A DNA stretch of 64,000 bases from assembly GCF_000737765.1 (NCBI RefSeq), contig NZ_JPRI01000008.1, forward strand, positions 186,001 to 250,000, given 5' to 3'. Positions 18,306 to 28,518 of the stretch are shown one piece after another. The translations under genes were made by a program, and so were the position numbers. Within the stretch, counting starts at the first letter, position 1; every line of letters starts with the position of its first letter. The notes under the pieces were generated by a model. The model made no database searches. It saw only the letters and a list, made by a program, of their open reading frames with translations, and was not told the origin of the DNA. Source of the DNA: Chryseobacterium vrystaatense (lineage in GTDB: Bacteria; Bacteroidota; Bacteroidia; Flavobacteriales; Weeksellaceae).

Positions 18306-21300
18306 TTAAAAATTATACCGGACACCCAGTTGTGCCTGGAATCTTGATGCAAACTGATCAATGGTGTAAGGAAGCCCCGGAGTTTTAAAATTGTAGGTAG
18401 GATCTCCTGCTCCCGCTTGGTTTGATGCCACATTTCCTACTTTTGTAAGTCCGACACTTGCTGTAGAATTAAATGTATTCGGTACAAAATAAACTTTACC
18501 CCAGTTTTTATTCAGCATATTGGTAAGATTGATGATGCTTAATGAAATCTGGATATTGTTTTTAGACTTTTCGCTGAGCCTGATCTCATCCATAATTTTG
18601 AAATCAGCCTGAATATTCCATGGTGTAACGTCACCATTCCTTTCTGTAAATCTGCCCCTTCTCGAGCTTAAATATTTATTCCCGCTTACAAAACTTTCAT
18701 AGTCTGCAATTTGCTTCTCGGCAGAAACCAGTACATTTCCGGAAGTATCTTTTATAGGAACAATATATTTGGCCGCTTCGGCGGCATCTTTAAAGATGTA
18801 AGAAAGTCCTGCTGCCTGTCCTGTGTTGGCAATGGTACTGTTTACAAACCCCCAACTGAAAGGATTCCCCGACTGGGCATTAAAGTATACATTGGCAGAC
18901 AGCCTGTTTGTTTTGGAAATATCCACGCCATACCCCAGATTGGCCACTACCCTGTTTTTGATGGCAAAATTAGAAGTGGTCAGTTTAGGATCGTTCGGGG
19001 TAAGCGACTGATTCATCTGCCAGTTGCTTTCCATAGAATTTCTGATTCCGTTGGTAATATCTTTGGCATCTCCATAGGTGTAGGCCACGAAGAAATTAAA
19101 CCCGAACTGATAAGATTTCGAGACCTGAGCAGTCAGGTTGTAGCGGTATCCTTCTTTGGTATTGGACAGCATATAGGCATTGGAAAAGTTACTGTTGATA
19201 TTGGTAGTGTAAACCGGCATTTCATGATTCACATCATAAGTATAATAGGTCACATTATCGGTTTTATTGACCTGCTGGAATTTAAGATCATACAGTACTT
19301 TGGTATAAATTCCTTCCAGTGTCAGCTTATATCCGGCAAATGTATAATCCAGAGCCAGAGAACTTCTCCATACCCTTGGCATTTTAAAATTATTATCTAC
19401 AAGATCTACCTGAACTTTGGAAGAGTTCTGCCACTTCGGGAAGTTACCACTCACCAGAGGATCACCGTTGGCAGCCAGCTGCGCAGCCGCAGGACCATTG
19501 TAATCGTAGCTTCCGAAACCTACTCCGTCATTATAATAGGCATATCCTAACCATGCAAAAGGAATTCTTCCTACAAATATACCTGAACCTCCTCTAAGGA
19601 CTACCGATCTGTCTCCGGTCACATCGAATGTAAATCCTAATCTCGGAGATATAGTGGGTTTATTCAGATAATTATTGGTCAGCTGATTCAGAGGGGTGTA
19701 GGTATAGGTATTTCCGTAGCTGGAATCCTGAGGGGAGTTCTGTACCAACGGACTCAAACGCGGTTTGTCGGGCAGATCAGTATAATCTACTCTTACCCCA
19801 GGCGAAAGTCTCAGTCTTCCCCAATTGATTTCATCCTGAAAATACAGAGACAGAAGATTTACTTTATACTGTGCATACGGATTGTCAAAAAGGGCTTCCC
19901 TGCCTTCTCCTTTAAACGGATAGGTCCCTCTTATTCTGGAAGGATTGCCATTATAGAAATCATTTAAACTTTTATAAGAGATTCTTCCGTTCAAAGCATT
20001 GACAAAACCGTAATCGATATTGTACAACTCATTGTGGGTTCCTAAAAGGAATGTATGGTTTCCTCTTTTATAGGTAAGGTTGTCTGTGATCTCAAAAGTT
20101 TTCTGTTTCATATTGAAAACAGTAGCTTCCCTATCATTTCCAAGAAGAATCGTTCCTCCGTTATAAGCTATTTCTACCTGTGGAAACATAGCATTACCGG
20201 AAGTAGGATCTCTGTAATCGTGAATAGAAGAGTATCCCAACACCAGATTGTTATTCCACCTGTCATTAAAGCGGCTTTTAAGCTCCAGAGTGGTAGTGGA
20301 CGCCGTATTTTTCTGAACGAAATCCATACTGGCAAACCTGAAATTGGCACCATCCCTTTCCAGATTTGAAGCCTGTGAAAACACGGTGTTGTTTTTGATG
20401 GACAGCGAGTGTTTGTCATTGATTTTCCAGTCCAGTTTATTGAAGAGCTTGGCGCTTTCGGAGAAGTTATTGTATCCGTCGAAGCTTCCTGTATTGAAGC
20501 CGTATTTATTCCGTACAAAATCAGAAATCTGCCCGGCTACCGCATCATTCACCAGAGCATTCGGATCATTGGCATTATAAAATACGGGATCTCTTCTCTT
20601 GGTGTATTCCAGATTCGAAAATAGAAATACTTTATCTTTTACCACAGGCAGCCCTATTCTCCCTCCGTAAATAACATCTTCAAAAGCTTTTGGCATTTTT
20701 GAGTTGTCTCCTATTCTGTTGTTTCCGGTAATAGCGGCATTCCTTCCATAGGCATAGATAGATCCCGTGACATCATTACTTCCGCTTCGGGTTACGGCAT
20801 TGATACTCCCTCCAAGGAAATTTCCAAGCTTAACATCATAAGGGGCAATATAGACCTGCACATCCTGAATAGCATCCAGACTTATGGAATTGGAACGCGT
20901 ACTGCTTCCGGGCATTCCAGATGTTCCGGTCTGTCCTCCCAGAGACGGACTGAAACCGATCGCATCGTTATTGATGGATCCGTCAATAGTAACGTTATTG
21001 TATCTGAAGTTGGTTCCGTTAAAAGAATTATTGGCGCTTTGTGGAACCAGTTTGGTAACATCCTGGATCCCTCTGTTGATATTGGGCAGCCCTGAGATCT
21101 GTGCCTGGCTGATGCCCACACCATATTTCACACTGGTCTTTTTGGAAGTAATCTTTACTTCATCAATGGTTTTTTCATTTCCTGTCACGTCCACGACGGG
21201 AAGATCGTTGTTTCCGAGTGACAGCTGAATTCCGGGATTGGAATAGATAACCCGTGATCCGTCTGATATTTCTATAGAATACGGTCCTCCAGGCTGAAGA

Positions 21301-21491
21301 TTGTCTAAACTGAACTGTCCTTTGGTGTTGCTTTTTGTTTCAAAAGTACTGTTGGTAGGAATGTGCACTACCTTCACCGTAACTTCGGAAGAAGTTCCTT
21401 TTAGCCGTCCAAAAATTTTTGAACTGGTTTCCTGTGAAAATGCAAAACCAAACGATAATAAAGCAAAGGCACAGATTATTTTATTCTTCAT
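18306..21491 (-). CDS. TonB-dependent receptor (Oar-like, with carboxypeptidase-regulatory-like N-domain)
   Basis: A 1061-residue outer-membrane protein. The start MKNKIICAFALLSFGFAFSQ gives a clean signal peptide, and an in-frame ATG ten codons earlier is rejected. A CarboxypepD_reg-like domain follows (about 22-105, GRLKGTSSEVTVKVVHIPTNSTFETKSNTKGQFSL with PGGPYSIEI), then the plug (about 115-235, with INRGIQDVTKLVPQ and LDAIQDVQVYIAPYDVKLGNFLGGSINAVTRSGSN seen in pieces), then a long 22-strand-type barrel ending QAQLGVRYNF. Oar-like receptors are large and their substrates mostly unknown. No SusD partner is next to it, so it is not a classic glycan PUL. Confidence 0.9.
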   Translation of the reverse strand: MKNKIICAFALLSFGFAFSQETSSKIFGRLKGTSSEVTVKVVHIPTNSTFETKSNTKGQFSLDNLQPGGPYSIEISDGSRVIYSNPGIQLSLGNNDLPVVDVTGNEKTIDEVKITSKKTSVKYGVGISQAQISGLPNINRGIQDVTKLVPQSANNSFNGTNFRYNNVTIDGSINNDAIGFSPSLGGQTGTSGMPGSSTRSNSISLDAIQDVQVYIAPYDVKLGNFLGGSINAVTRSGSNDVTGSIYAYGRNAAITGNNRIGDNSKMPKAFEDVIYGGRIGLPVVKDKVFLFSNLEYTKRRDPVFYNANDPNALVNDAVAGQISDFVRNKYGFNTGSFDGYNNFSESAKLFNKLDWKINDKHSLSIKNNTVFSQASNLERDGANFRFASMDFVQKNTASTTTLELKSRFNDRWNNNLVLGYSSIHDYRDPTSGNAMFPQVEIAYNGGTILLGNDREATVFNMKQKTFEITDNLTYKRGNHTFLLGTHNELYNIDYGFVNALNGRISYKSLNDFYNGNPSRIRGTYPFKGEGREALFDNPYAQYKVNLLSLYFQDEINWGRLRLSPGVRVDYTDLPDKPRLSPLVQNSPQDSSYGNTYTYTPLNQLTNNYLNKPTISPRLGFTFDVTGDRSVVLRGGSGIFVGRIPFAWLGYAYYNDGVGFGSYDYNGPAAAQLAANGDPLVSGNFPKWQNSSKVQVDLVDNNFKMPRVWRSSLALDYTFAGYKLTLEGIYTKVLYDLKFQQVNKTDNVTYYTYDVNHEMPVYTTNINSNFSNAYMLSNTKEGYRYNLTAQVSKSYQFGFNFFVAYTYGDAKDITNGIRNSMESNWQMNQSLTPNDPKLTTSNFAIKNRVVANLGYGVDISKTNRLSANVYFNAQSGNPFSWGFVNSTIANTGQAAGLSYIFKDAAEAAKYIVPIKDTSGNVLVSAEKQIADYESFVSGNKYLSSRRGRFTERNGDVTPWNIQADFKIMDEIRLSEKSKNNIQISLSIINLTNMLNKNWGKVYFVPNTFNSTASVGLTKVGNVASNQAGAGDPTYNFKTPGLPYTIDQFASRFQAQLGVRYNF

Positions 21492-21518
21492 GATTTTTTT
21501 ATTGTTACAATTCTGATG

Positions 21519-21526
21519 CAAAATTA
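21519..21526 (-). promoter_or_regulatory. Candidate -7 box of the TonB-receptor gene
   Basis: The minus strand reads TAATTTTG, a TAnnTTTG match 28 bp before the chosen ATG. It lies upstream of the shorter start and inside the longer one, supporting the shorter start. A -33 element is unclear. Confidence 0.45.
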
Positions 21527-21787
21527 GACGTCATCCACATCAAGTATGGTAACATAGAATTAACATTATATAACAGAATGTTTAACATTTCCTTAAAAAA
21601 AACTTAATCAACATATCATAAATGAGTGAATACCTGAACGATTTTTCCTGATTTGACAAGGATAAAAATGAATAATTTCAGTATTAATCCAGCCATCTTT
21701 TACATCCTTTCAACAAATGACTTCTTTAAAAACAGGATAGCCATTGGTAAATAAATACTGCAGTACTTATCCATTTGGACCAAAAAA
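21527..21787. other. Intergenic region between two leftward surface genes
   Basis: AT-rich DNA upstream of the TonB-receptor promoter, with no convincing gene. The right end carries the terminator of the next surface operon. Confidence 0.5.
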
Positions 21788-21809
21788 AACCGCAGGATTT
21801 CCTGCGGTT
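21788..21809 (-). terminator. Terminator of the first WVGGSG-repeat operon
   Basis: AACCGCAGGA/TCCTGCGGTT is a perfect 10-bp stem with a 2-nt loop, followed on the minus strand by a run of T. It lies 56 bp past the stop of the 1203-residue gene. Confidence 0.85.
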
Positions 21810-21865
21810 CATTGTAGTCATTATTATTATTTTTGATAAAGTCACATTTGACCAGAAAATAAGTT

Positions 21866-24800
21866 CTAATAATTTCTGACCGGTAAACCGGGATTGATCA
21901 TACTCGGAACAAAGCTTTTCACCAAAATACTTTCTTCCACCATACAATAATCCGGTGATCCCGGAGCAGAATACTCCACCTTGACATGGTAAGTTCCATA
22001 TCCGAAAGGTCTCATATCTAAAGCAGGCCCTGTTCCAATAGTCCCGGTATGAACCGGATCATTCATTTTAGACCATTGGTAGGTCGTGTAAGGAGTTCCA
22101 TAGAATCCTGCTGAACTCAACATATAAGAGCTGGGGTCATTATCTTTAAACTTTGCAGCACTCCAGTTCTGGCCTTCAAATCCTGAAAAGGCACTGGGGT
22201 TATAGGTTTCAAACGTCATGTTTGAATTGTTTCCGGCGTTGGTAGATTTGCTTCCAAAGTTCAAGACTTTCCCGGAAGCATTGATATCTTTTGCATTTAC
22301 AAAATCAAAATTTACGAAGTCTGCCATTATATTAAGATTGGCTTTGGTTCCTGTTGCAGAGCTTTTCAAAAATAGTATAAAGCAGGAGTTTCCACTAGCA
22401 TATAACTGGTCTGTAACTGTCTGTGTACTTCCTGCATCCAGTGTATATGTCTTACCCGCAGTCAAGATTAATTCTTTGATTTGATTTTCCTTAACAAGAT
22501 CTCCATTACCCTTAAACTCTACCCGGTTATAATATACTGCAGCAGATTGATTATTACCCAAAATTCCCTTAGTAGCCTCAAAGCTTATATTGTAGTAAAT
22601 CTGCCCGGCATAAGGTTTTAATGTAGGCTGATTTCCTGAAAAATGAATATGTGAAGTTTCTGAATTTAGAGTTAATAAAGGGGAAGAAGCATTAAAATCG
22701 TAATCCAAATAAAAATCAGAACTCCCCATATTGATTACTCTTGCTTCTAATCCTAAATTCCCCCTATAAGAAGATATTTTTACAGTATAATTATTAGTAT
22801 TAAGGGTTCCTGCAGTATGATATACCCCTCCTCCGGAGAAATCATCCAGCAAATCTACAGAAGTTTCTTCTTCAAAATAGATATTCAGATTATTAAGAAA
22901 GGAAACGCCATTACTTTTTATGGTTTTAGCGGTGTTGGTGTTGCGATAATACAAAGAACTGAAATTTAAAGAAATTACCATCCCCGACTGCCATTCTGAA
23001 GATCCGTAAATATTAAGTATTTTGCCATTACCATTTCCCTTTAAAACAGGGGGAACAGCACTTCCAGAAAATGTAATATCACGGCTGTAAGCCACAGCAG
23101 GCAGAATAATGGTTTTGTCAGATGTTGTAAATCCTGAATTTTCATCAAAAAAAACATTATCTGTAGTACCGGGAATGCAATACCCTCCTGAACCTCCGCT
23201 GGTCTGGGACCAGTGTACCTTATCATTCCAGTCTCCACTTCCTCCAACCCAATAGAGATTTCTAACTGCAGAAGCAGGAAAACTCCAGCCTGTATTATTT
23301 CCGTTATCTATAGACTGTAGAGCTGAAAAAATGGCTCCACCCGATGCCTGAATATCTTTCAGAATAGCTCTTGACACGTCAATACTTACCCCTATTGCTG
23401 CCATTAATTTCGCCTGCGTTCCACTGACTGAAGCATTGATGGTAATCCAGTCTCCACAATCAGGAGAAGAAGCTTTCAGGGAAGAAGTAATAATTTGTTT
23501 CTGACCGGATTCCAGGGTATAGGTCTTTCCAGCTGTTAAGATCAGTTCTTTGATTTGGTTCTGCCCTAATATCTCACCATTACTTTTAAACTCTACCTGG
23601 TTATAATACACTGTCCCCGTATGCCAATTCCCCAGTTTGCTCTGCGTACTCTCAAAGGTTACGTTATAATAAACCTGCCCGTCATAACAATTTAACTGAG
23701 AGGAAGTTCCCGAAAAATAAATGTGCGAAGTCCCTGAATTAAGAGTTAAAGCAGATGAAGAAGCACTAAAACCTGAAGTCAGATAAAAATCAGAACTCCC
23801 CATATTGATTACTCTTGCTTCTAATCCTAAATTCCCCCTATAAGAAGATATTTTTACGGTATAATTATGAGTAGTGAAGGTCCCGGCACTATGCATTATA
23901 GAACCACCAGAAAAATCATCCAGCAAATCTATGGAAGTCTCTTCCTCTAAAATAATTTCCATACCCTTAAGCAGGGAGACTCCGTTACTTTTTATGGTTT
24001 TGGCTGTGTTGGTATTCCGGTAATATAAAGAACTGGAGTTCAAAGAAATTATCATTCCTGCTTGCCATTCTGAAGATCCGTAAATATTAAGTATTTTTCC
24101 GGTACCGTTCCCTTGTAAAACTGGTGGAACAACACTTCCCGAGAAAGTAATGTCACGGCTGTACGCAACAGAAGATAAGGTAATGGTTTTATCAGATGCT
24201 GTAAATCCGGAATGACCATTAAAAAAAACATTATCTGAAGGTCCGGGAATACAATACCCTCCTGAACCTCCACTGGTCTGCGACCAGTGGGTCTTATCGC
24301 TCCAGTCTCCGCTTCCGCCGACCCAATATAAATTCTGATTCGAAGAAGCAGGAAAGTTCCACCCTGTATTATTTCCATCATCTGTTGATTGTACTGCTGT
24401 AAAAACGGCACCACCCGATGCCTCAATATCTTTCAGAATAACTCTTGATACATCAATGCTTACTCCGGGTGCTGCCACTAATTTTGCTTTGGTTCCAATA
24501 CCTGAAGCATTAATGGTAATCCAGTCACCACAATCCGGCGCAGAAGCTTTCAGAGAAGAAGTAATGATTTGATTTCTGCTGGATTCCAAGGTATAAGCCT
24601 TACCTGCTGCTAAAATCAGTTCTTTGATCTGGTTGTCTTTAACCAGCTTTCCAGTATTTTTAAATTCTACCCTATTGTAATACACTGTCCCTGTCTGTTG
24701 ATCCCCCAAACTTCCTGCATTATCTCCCTCAAAGCTTACATTATAATAGACCTGTCCGGTATAGGGACTTAATGAAGGTGAGTTTCCTGAAAGATGCAGG

Positions 24801-25477
24801 TGTGAAGTCCCTGCATTAATGCTTAATGAAAGCGAATTAGCTTTGAAACTTCCCTGAACATAAAAATCAGAGCTTCCCATATTGATTACTCTTGGTTTTG
24901 TCCCGGAGTTTCCATAATAGCCGAATATCTTGACAGTATAATTATGCGTATTGAATGTTCCTGCAGTATGATTCACACTCGAACTGGAAAAATCATCCAG
25001 CAAATCTATTGAGGTTTCTTCCTCAAAATAGACCGATGATTCTGTTAAAACTCCATTACTTTTTATCGTTTTAAGCGCATTGGTATTCCGGTAATATATA
25101 GAGGTTATACTGAGCATCATCCCGCTCTGCCACTCGGAAGATCCATAAATATTAAGAGATTTGCTATTTCCTTTTATTACAGGAGCTGTTGCGCTTCCCG
25201 AAAAAGTAATATTACGGCAGTTGGCATCAACATTCATGGTAATGGTTTTACTGGTGCCGGTAAATCCTGAATTACCGTCAAAAAAAACATTATCCACAGG
25301 CCCGGGCACTACAGAAGGAACTCCGGTTCCTCCCGATGTGGTCCGCCAATGGTTGATATCACTCCAGTTTCCGCTTCCGCCGACCCAGTAATAATTGGCA
25401 GCGAGTCCTTTTACAGAAAACAAAAAGAGCATTAAAAAAAAGAAAATATATTTAAAATTGTGTTTTTGTGTTGTCAT
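21866..25477 (-). CDS. Giant secreted protein with three WVGGSG-NW repeat units
   Basis: A 1203-residue exported protein with signal peptide FKYIFFFLMLFLFSVKGLAA. It is built of three similar units of about 360 residues, opening with YYWVGGSGNWSDINHW (residue 28), LYWVGGSGDWSDKTHW (about 383) and LYWVGGSGDWNDKVHW (about 742). Within each unit recur DNVFFDGNSGFT, RDITFSGS, NIYGSSEWQSGM, YYRNTN-KTIKSNGV, EEETSIDLLDDFS, INMGSSDFY and QIKELILTAGKTYTLES, a regular beta-rich layout. The last about 120 residues differ (a PKD-like region with TYQWSKMNDPVHTGT and GTYHVKVEYS) and end PSMINPGLPVRNY. This suggests a long surface fibre or adhesin, though no enzyme motif supports a precise role. It follows its small secreted partner gene by 52 bp. 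Confidence 0.75.
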   Translation of the reverse strand: MTTQKHNFKYIFFFLMLFLFSVKGLAANYYWVGGSGNWSDINHWRTTSGGTGVPSVVPGPVDNVFFDGNSGFTGTSKTITMNVDANCRNITFSGSATAPVIKGNSKSLNIYGSSEWQSGMMLSITSIYYRNTNALKTIKSNGVLTESSVYFEEETSIDLLDDFSSSSVNHTAGTFNTHNYTVKIFGYYGNSGTKPRVINMGSSDFYVQGSFKANSLSLSINAGTSHLHLSGNSPSLSPYTGQVYYNVSFEGDNAGSLGDQQTGTVYYNRVEFKNTGKLVKDNQIKELILAAGKAYTLESSRNQIITSSLKASAPDCGDWITINASGIGTKAKLVAAPGVSIDVSRVILKDIEASGGAVFTAVQSTDDGNNTGWNFPASSNQNLYWVGGSGDWSDKTHWSQTSGGSGGYCIPGPSDNVFFNGHSGFTASDKTITLSSVAYSRDITFSGSVVPPVLQGNGTGKILNIYGSSEWQAGMIISLNSSSLYYRNTNTAKTIKSNGVSLLKGMEIILEEETSIDLLDDFSGGSIMHSAGTFTTHNYTVKISSYRGNLGLEARVINMGSSDFYLTSGFSASSSALTLNSGTSHIYFSGTSSQLNCYDGQVYYNVTFESTQSKLGNWHTGTVYYNQVEFKSNGEILGQNQIKELILTAGKTYTLESGQKQIITSSLKASSPDCGDWITINASVSGTQAKLMAAIGVSIDVSRAILKDIQASGGAIFSALQSIDNGNNTGWSFPASAVRNLYWVGGSGDWNDKVHWSQTSGGSGGYCIPGTTDNVFFDENSGFTTSDKTIILPAVAYSRDITFSGSAVPPVLKGNGNGKILNIYGSSEWQSGMVISLNFSSLYYRNTNTAKTIKSNGVSFLNNLNIYFEEETSVDLLDDFSGGGVYHTAGTLNTNNYTVKISSYRGNLGLEARVINMGSSDFYLDYDFNASSPLLTLNSETSHIHFSGNQPTLKPYAGQIYYNISFEATKGILGNNQSAAVYYNRVEFKGNGDLVKENQIKELILTAGKTYTLDAGSTQTVTDQLYASGNSCFILFLKSSATGTKANLNIMADFVNFDFVNAKDINASGKVLNFGSKSTNAGNNSNMTFETYNPSAFSGFEGQNWSAAKFKDNDPSSYMLSSAGFYGTPYTTYQWSKMNDPVHTGTIGTGPALDMRPFGYGTYHVKVEYSAPGSPDYCMVEESILVKSFVPSMINPGLPVRNY

Positions 25478-25529
25478 AAGAATTATCTTTACTTTAATGG
25501 AGTGAAATACAATTGAAAACCTGTTGTTT

Positions 25530-26144
25530 TTACTTCACTACAAAAACAACATTCATGTAGGTAGGAGCTCCCTTATCTGCGGTGCTCAGCACTTCATAGC
25601 TCATCTTCCCATCGGCATCGATGGTCACATTACTGAAAACAGTATGATCATACCAGGTTATATAATATTCGAGTGCGCCGGCTGCATAGACAGGAATACT
25701 TACGGGAGCTCCTGTACTGCTTGCCATTGGACTTGAAAACTGACTGCTATAATTCGTATATAAATCGATGCTTCCTGAGGTAACGCTTGTATCAATAGGT
25801 ATCGACGGAGAATAGAAAAACTTTGGTGCATTCATCATTAACGGTTCCCATTTGTCGGCAGCATCTTTCCAATACCAGTATCCTGGTCCTGTAATGTCTT
25901 TTACTGCTTGTGTAGAAGCTGAAGTACTGTAAACCAGTGTTCCTGATTTGAGTCCTGTGGTGTTCATTTTTTCTATCTGATCTCCACTAAGCTGAGGGAA
26001 AGCTATTCCTGCTTTTGATCCTGAAACATATCCGGAAGGAAGAGCGACATCCAATGTTGCCTGCGGATCAGGGGTGTGGAGTCCAACTTGTGCGAGACAA
26101 AATCCGGAAATCAGAAGAAGAAGGGGTGTAATTATTTTTTTCAT
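25530..26144 (-). CDS. Secreted protein of the QVGINT-TP-LDV family, copy 2
   Basis: A 204-residue exported protein: signal peptide MKKIITPLLLLISGFCLAQ, then VGLHTPDPQATLDVALPSGYVSG. It is very similar along its whole length to the protein at 29796-30410 (shared stretches include GSKAGIAFPQLSG-like, TGLKSGTLVYSTSAST and KFFYSPSIPI) and less so to 15962-16534. It is the first gene of the operon with the 1203-residue repeat protein. Its strict pairing with a giant repeat protein in both cassettes suggests a shared structural role, perhaps a base or cap. That is inference. Confidence 0.75.
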   Translation of the reverse strand: MKKIITPLLLLISGFCLAQVGLHTPDPQATLDVALPSGYVSGSKAGIAFPQLSGDQIEKMNTTGLKSGTLVYSTSASTQAVKDITGPGYWYWKDAADKWEPLMMNAPKFFYSPSIPIDTSVTSGSIDLYTNYSSQFSSPMASSTGAPVSIPVYAAGALEYYITWYDHTVFSNVTIDADGKMSYEVLSTADKGAPTYMNVVFVVK

Positions 26145-26234
26145 TATTATAGGGTATTAATAGAACAAAAAGAGAGAAATACAATAATCTAGATGTATAT
26201 TTTTCACATAACCTCTCGTGCTTTTAAGGGACTA

Positions 26235-26265
26235 CAAAATTATTCTGAAATAACTGATAAGACAA
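26235..26265 (-). promoter_or_regulatory. Promoter of cassette 1 (TTG-20 bp-TAATTTTG)
   Basis: On the minus strand TTG (26263-26265) and TAATTTTG (26235-26242) are exactly 20 bp apart, matching the Bacteroidota promoter consensus. The same layout precedes cassette 2, and a degenerate third copy lies at 26636-26666. Confidence 0.7.
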
Positions 26266-26270
26266 GACAA

Positions 26271-26302
26271 AGGCTGTTAATATTCGCGAATACTAACAGC
26301 CT
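26271..26302. promoter_or_regulatory. 32-bp palindrome upstream of cassette 1 promoter
   Basis: AGGCTGTTA, one base, the perfect 12-bp TATTCGCGAATA, one base, TAACAGCCT. Only one base pair of the dyad is mismatched. The centre is 21.5 bp upstream of the -33 TTG, as in cassette 2. It probably binds a dimeric regulator. An RNA hairpin is the alternative. Confidence 0.65.
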
Positions 26303-26663
26303 AAAGCTACATTTAAAATATTGATAAACAAATAATTAAATAAAATAACTCCAAAAGAAAAAAGAAGAATTATTCATATTGTTCTCTCATAGTTTTCTTA
26401 ACATATTTCCCTTTTCAGAAAATCCAGATCAGTGAATCAGCATTCAATTTTCGCATCATTTCTTCGGTAATGTAAAAAACAGAATCCTGCAGATAACATA
26501 TCATTCATTTGAACATGCTGCTTGATCAATCTAAGAAAATCATGAAAATCAAGATCAATCAGACGTTCAGTCAGCCTCAGGTAGAGAAATTCATCTTCTC
26601 TGGCTAAATACCATTTCATAAGTCTTTCCAATTGGCATAACTAGTTCACAATGAGTAAATTGC
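26303..26663. other. Intergenic stretch, mostly without a supported gene
   Basis: Between the cassette 1 palindrome and the degenerate third promoter module. It contains only the doubtful 64-codon leftward frame at 26437-26631. Confidence 0.4.
26437..26631 (-). CDS. Possible small protein (64 codons), doubtful
   Basis: The frame encodes a charged, helix-prone peptide (KWYLAREDEFLYLRLTERL and DFHDFLRLIKQH) with an in-frame alternative start five codons in. It lies directly below the degenerate third copy of the cassette promoter. The predicted transcription start falls at or inside the first codon, so it would have to be leaderless or use the internal ATG. It may be the remnant of a lost gene. 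No family is recognised. Confidence 0.25.
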   Translation of the reverse strand: MERLMKWYLAREDEFLYLRLTERLIDLDFHDFLRLIKQHVQMNDMLSAGFCFLHYRRNDAKIEC

Positions 26664-26699
26664 CAATGCAAAGGCTGTCATTATTCGGAATACAGATAG
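26636..26699 (-). promoter_or_regulatory. Degenerate third copy of the palindrome-promoter module
   Basis: The left half of the palindrome is kept (AAGGCTGTCA, 26671-26680), the centre reads TATTCGGAATA with one base lost, and the right arm is degraded. On the minus strand TTG (26664-26666) is followed after exactly 20 bp by TAGTTATG (26636-26643), one mismatch from TAnnTTTG. Spacing from the palindrome centre matches the intact copies. Confidence 0.5.
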
Positions 26700-26930
26700 T
26701 TTTTTGATAAAACAGACAAGATCAAAGATAGGGAAGAAAAAGACTAACAATCAATACATCAAGCTCTTAACCATCTTCAGGAATCTTTAACCCCTGGGTT
26801 AACGGTCTTCAGGAACTTATACACCCCTCGAGGCGGTTATAGAAATGGGTGCAGGTACTTAGAACGGGTTAAGTGCATTTTTAAATCCCTAAGACGACTT
26901 TGAAAGAAGGTAGCAGATTAATGTAAAACC
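26700..26930. other. Intergenic stretch with small inverted and direct repeats
   Basis: No gene is supported. It contains the inverted repeat TTAACCC-CT-GGGTTAA (26787-26802) flanked by two direct copies of TCTTCAGGAA (26774-26783 and 26806-26815). Function unknown. Confidence 0.4.
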
Positions 26931-26965
26931 AATAATGACTGCAAGAAAAACTTGCAGTCATTATT
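26931..26965. terminator. Perfect 15-bp hairpin after the second repeat-protein gene
   Basis: AATAATGACTGCAAG and its exact complement enclose five A residues, 40 bp past the stop of the minus-strand gene. The T-run afterwards on the minus strand is short (GGTTTTA), so termination strength is uncertain. Confidence 0.55.
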
Positions 26966-27914
26966 AAAAATCTAATTCTGTCAGAATACCTATTGTGAGG
27001 TTACCTAATAATTTCTTATAGGTAATCCTGGGTTGATCATACTCGGAATACAGCTTCCGACGATGACACTTTCTTCAAGTGTACAACTTTCGTCCGGTCC
27101 GGCTGTAGAATAGACTACTTTAAGATGATAAGTCCCCAATCCGTAAGATCTCATATCCAGTGACTCTCCTGTAGAAATAATACCGGTATGTGCAGGATCA
27201 TTCAGTTTGGTCCATTCATATTTTACAGTAGGATTTCCAAAAAAACCTGCTGAACTTAATGTATATGAAGCAGGATCTGCATTATTGAATTGGGTACAAC
27301 TCCAGTTCTGCCCCGCAAAACCGGAAAAAACTCCGGGATCATATGCTGAGAAACTGATATTGTCATTATTACCCAGATCACTTGATTTGGAACCGAAATG
27401 TAATGGGATTCCAGACGAATTAATATCCTTTATATTCGCAAAATCAAAATTCGTCGCTCCTGCCATCACATTAAGCAATGCTTTAGCACCTGGTACTGAA
27501 CTTACCATCTCCAGTTTGTAGCAAGAGCTTCCGTTGGCGTATAGCTTATCGGTTATTTTTTGAATTTTACCAGCCTGTAAAGTATATTTTTTAGCACCGG
27601 TTAAAACCAATTCCTTGATTTCATTACCACCGTTTAGTTTCCCATTTCCTTTGAATATTACATTATTATAATAAACGCTGCCCGTCTGACTTCCCTCAAG
27701 AGTTCCTTCCAATCCAGGCTTTTCAAAACTTATATTATAATAATGCTGTCCTGAATATGCTTTCAGTTTAGGAGATCCTGTAACACCGGTAAAATGAATA
27801 TGCGAAGTACCTGCATCCAGTGTCATATTAGAAGAAGCAGCCTCAAAATCACCTTCATTCAAAGGACCTGTAATATAAACATCTGAACTGCCCAATTTCA
27901 GGACTCTTGCTTTA

Positions 27915-28084
27915 CTTCCTGTATCACCCGAATAATTTTTCATAGAAACTTTATGATTAAGGGTTGCCAAAGTACCCGCTGAATGGGTAATCGTGCTGGA
28001 AACAGATAGATCATCCATTAAACTGACCGAAGTTTCTTCCTCAAAAAATACGCTGCCATTTACCGGAACTCCATTGCTCTTAAC
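27915..28084. repeat. 170-bp perfect direct repeat, copy 1
   Basis: This stretch is identical base for base to 28978-29147, 1063 bp away, within unit 2 of the frameshifted gene. Flanking DNA is diverged, marking recent recombination or gene conversion between units. Confidence 0.85.
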
Positions 28085-28511
28085 TGTCTTAGGAGCATTA
28101 TTGTTCCGATAATATATATACACTGCACTAACCGACATTCCTGTCTGCCATTCGGAAGATCCGTAAATATTTATCGGATTGGTTGTACTATTCAGAAAAG
28201 GAGCTGTTCCACTTCCGGAAAATGTAATATTGTGCATATAGGCAGAACTATTTACCGTAACGGTTTTTCCTGATGAGGTAAAACCCGAATCCGCATTGAA
28301 ATAAACATCATCTAAAGGTCCCGGGACGCAGTATCCTCCTGTTCCACCACTCGTTGAAGACCAATGAGCCCTGTCATTCCAGTTTCCATTTCCACCTACC
28401 CAATATAAGGTTTTACCAGTTACGGCAGGAAATACCCATCCTGCATTATTTCCACTGTCAAGAGATTCCAGGGCCTTAAATACAGCTCCTCCCGAAGCTT
28501 TAATATCCTGC

Positions 28512-28518
28512 AAAAAAA
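28512..28518. other. A7/T7 homopolymer at the frameshift junction
   Basis: Seven A on the plus strand (T7 in the coding strand) lie exactly where the two frames meet. Losing one base would fuse the frames as SGF-LQDIKASGG. This could be a phase-variable tract, a fixed lesion or a sequencing error. Confidence 0.5.
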
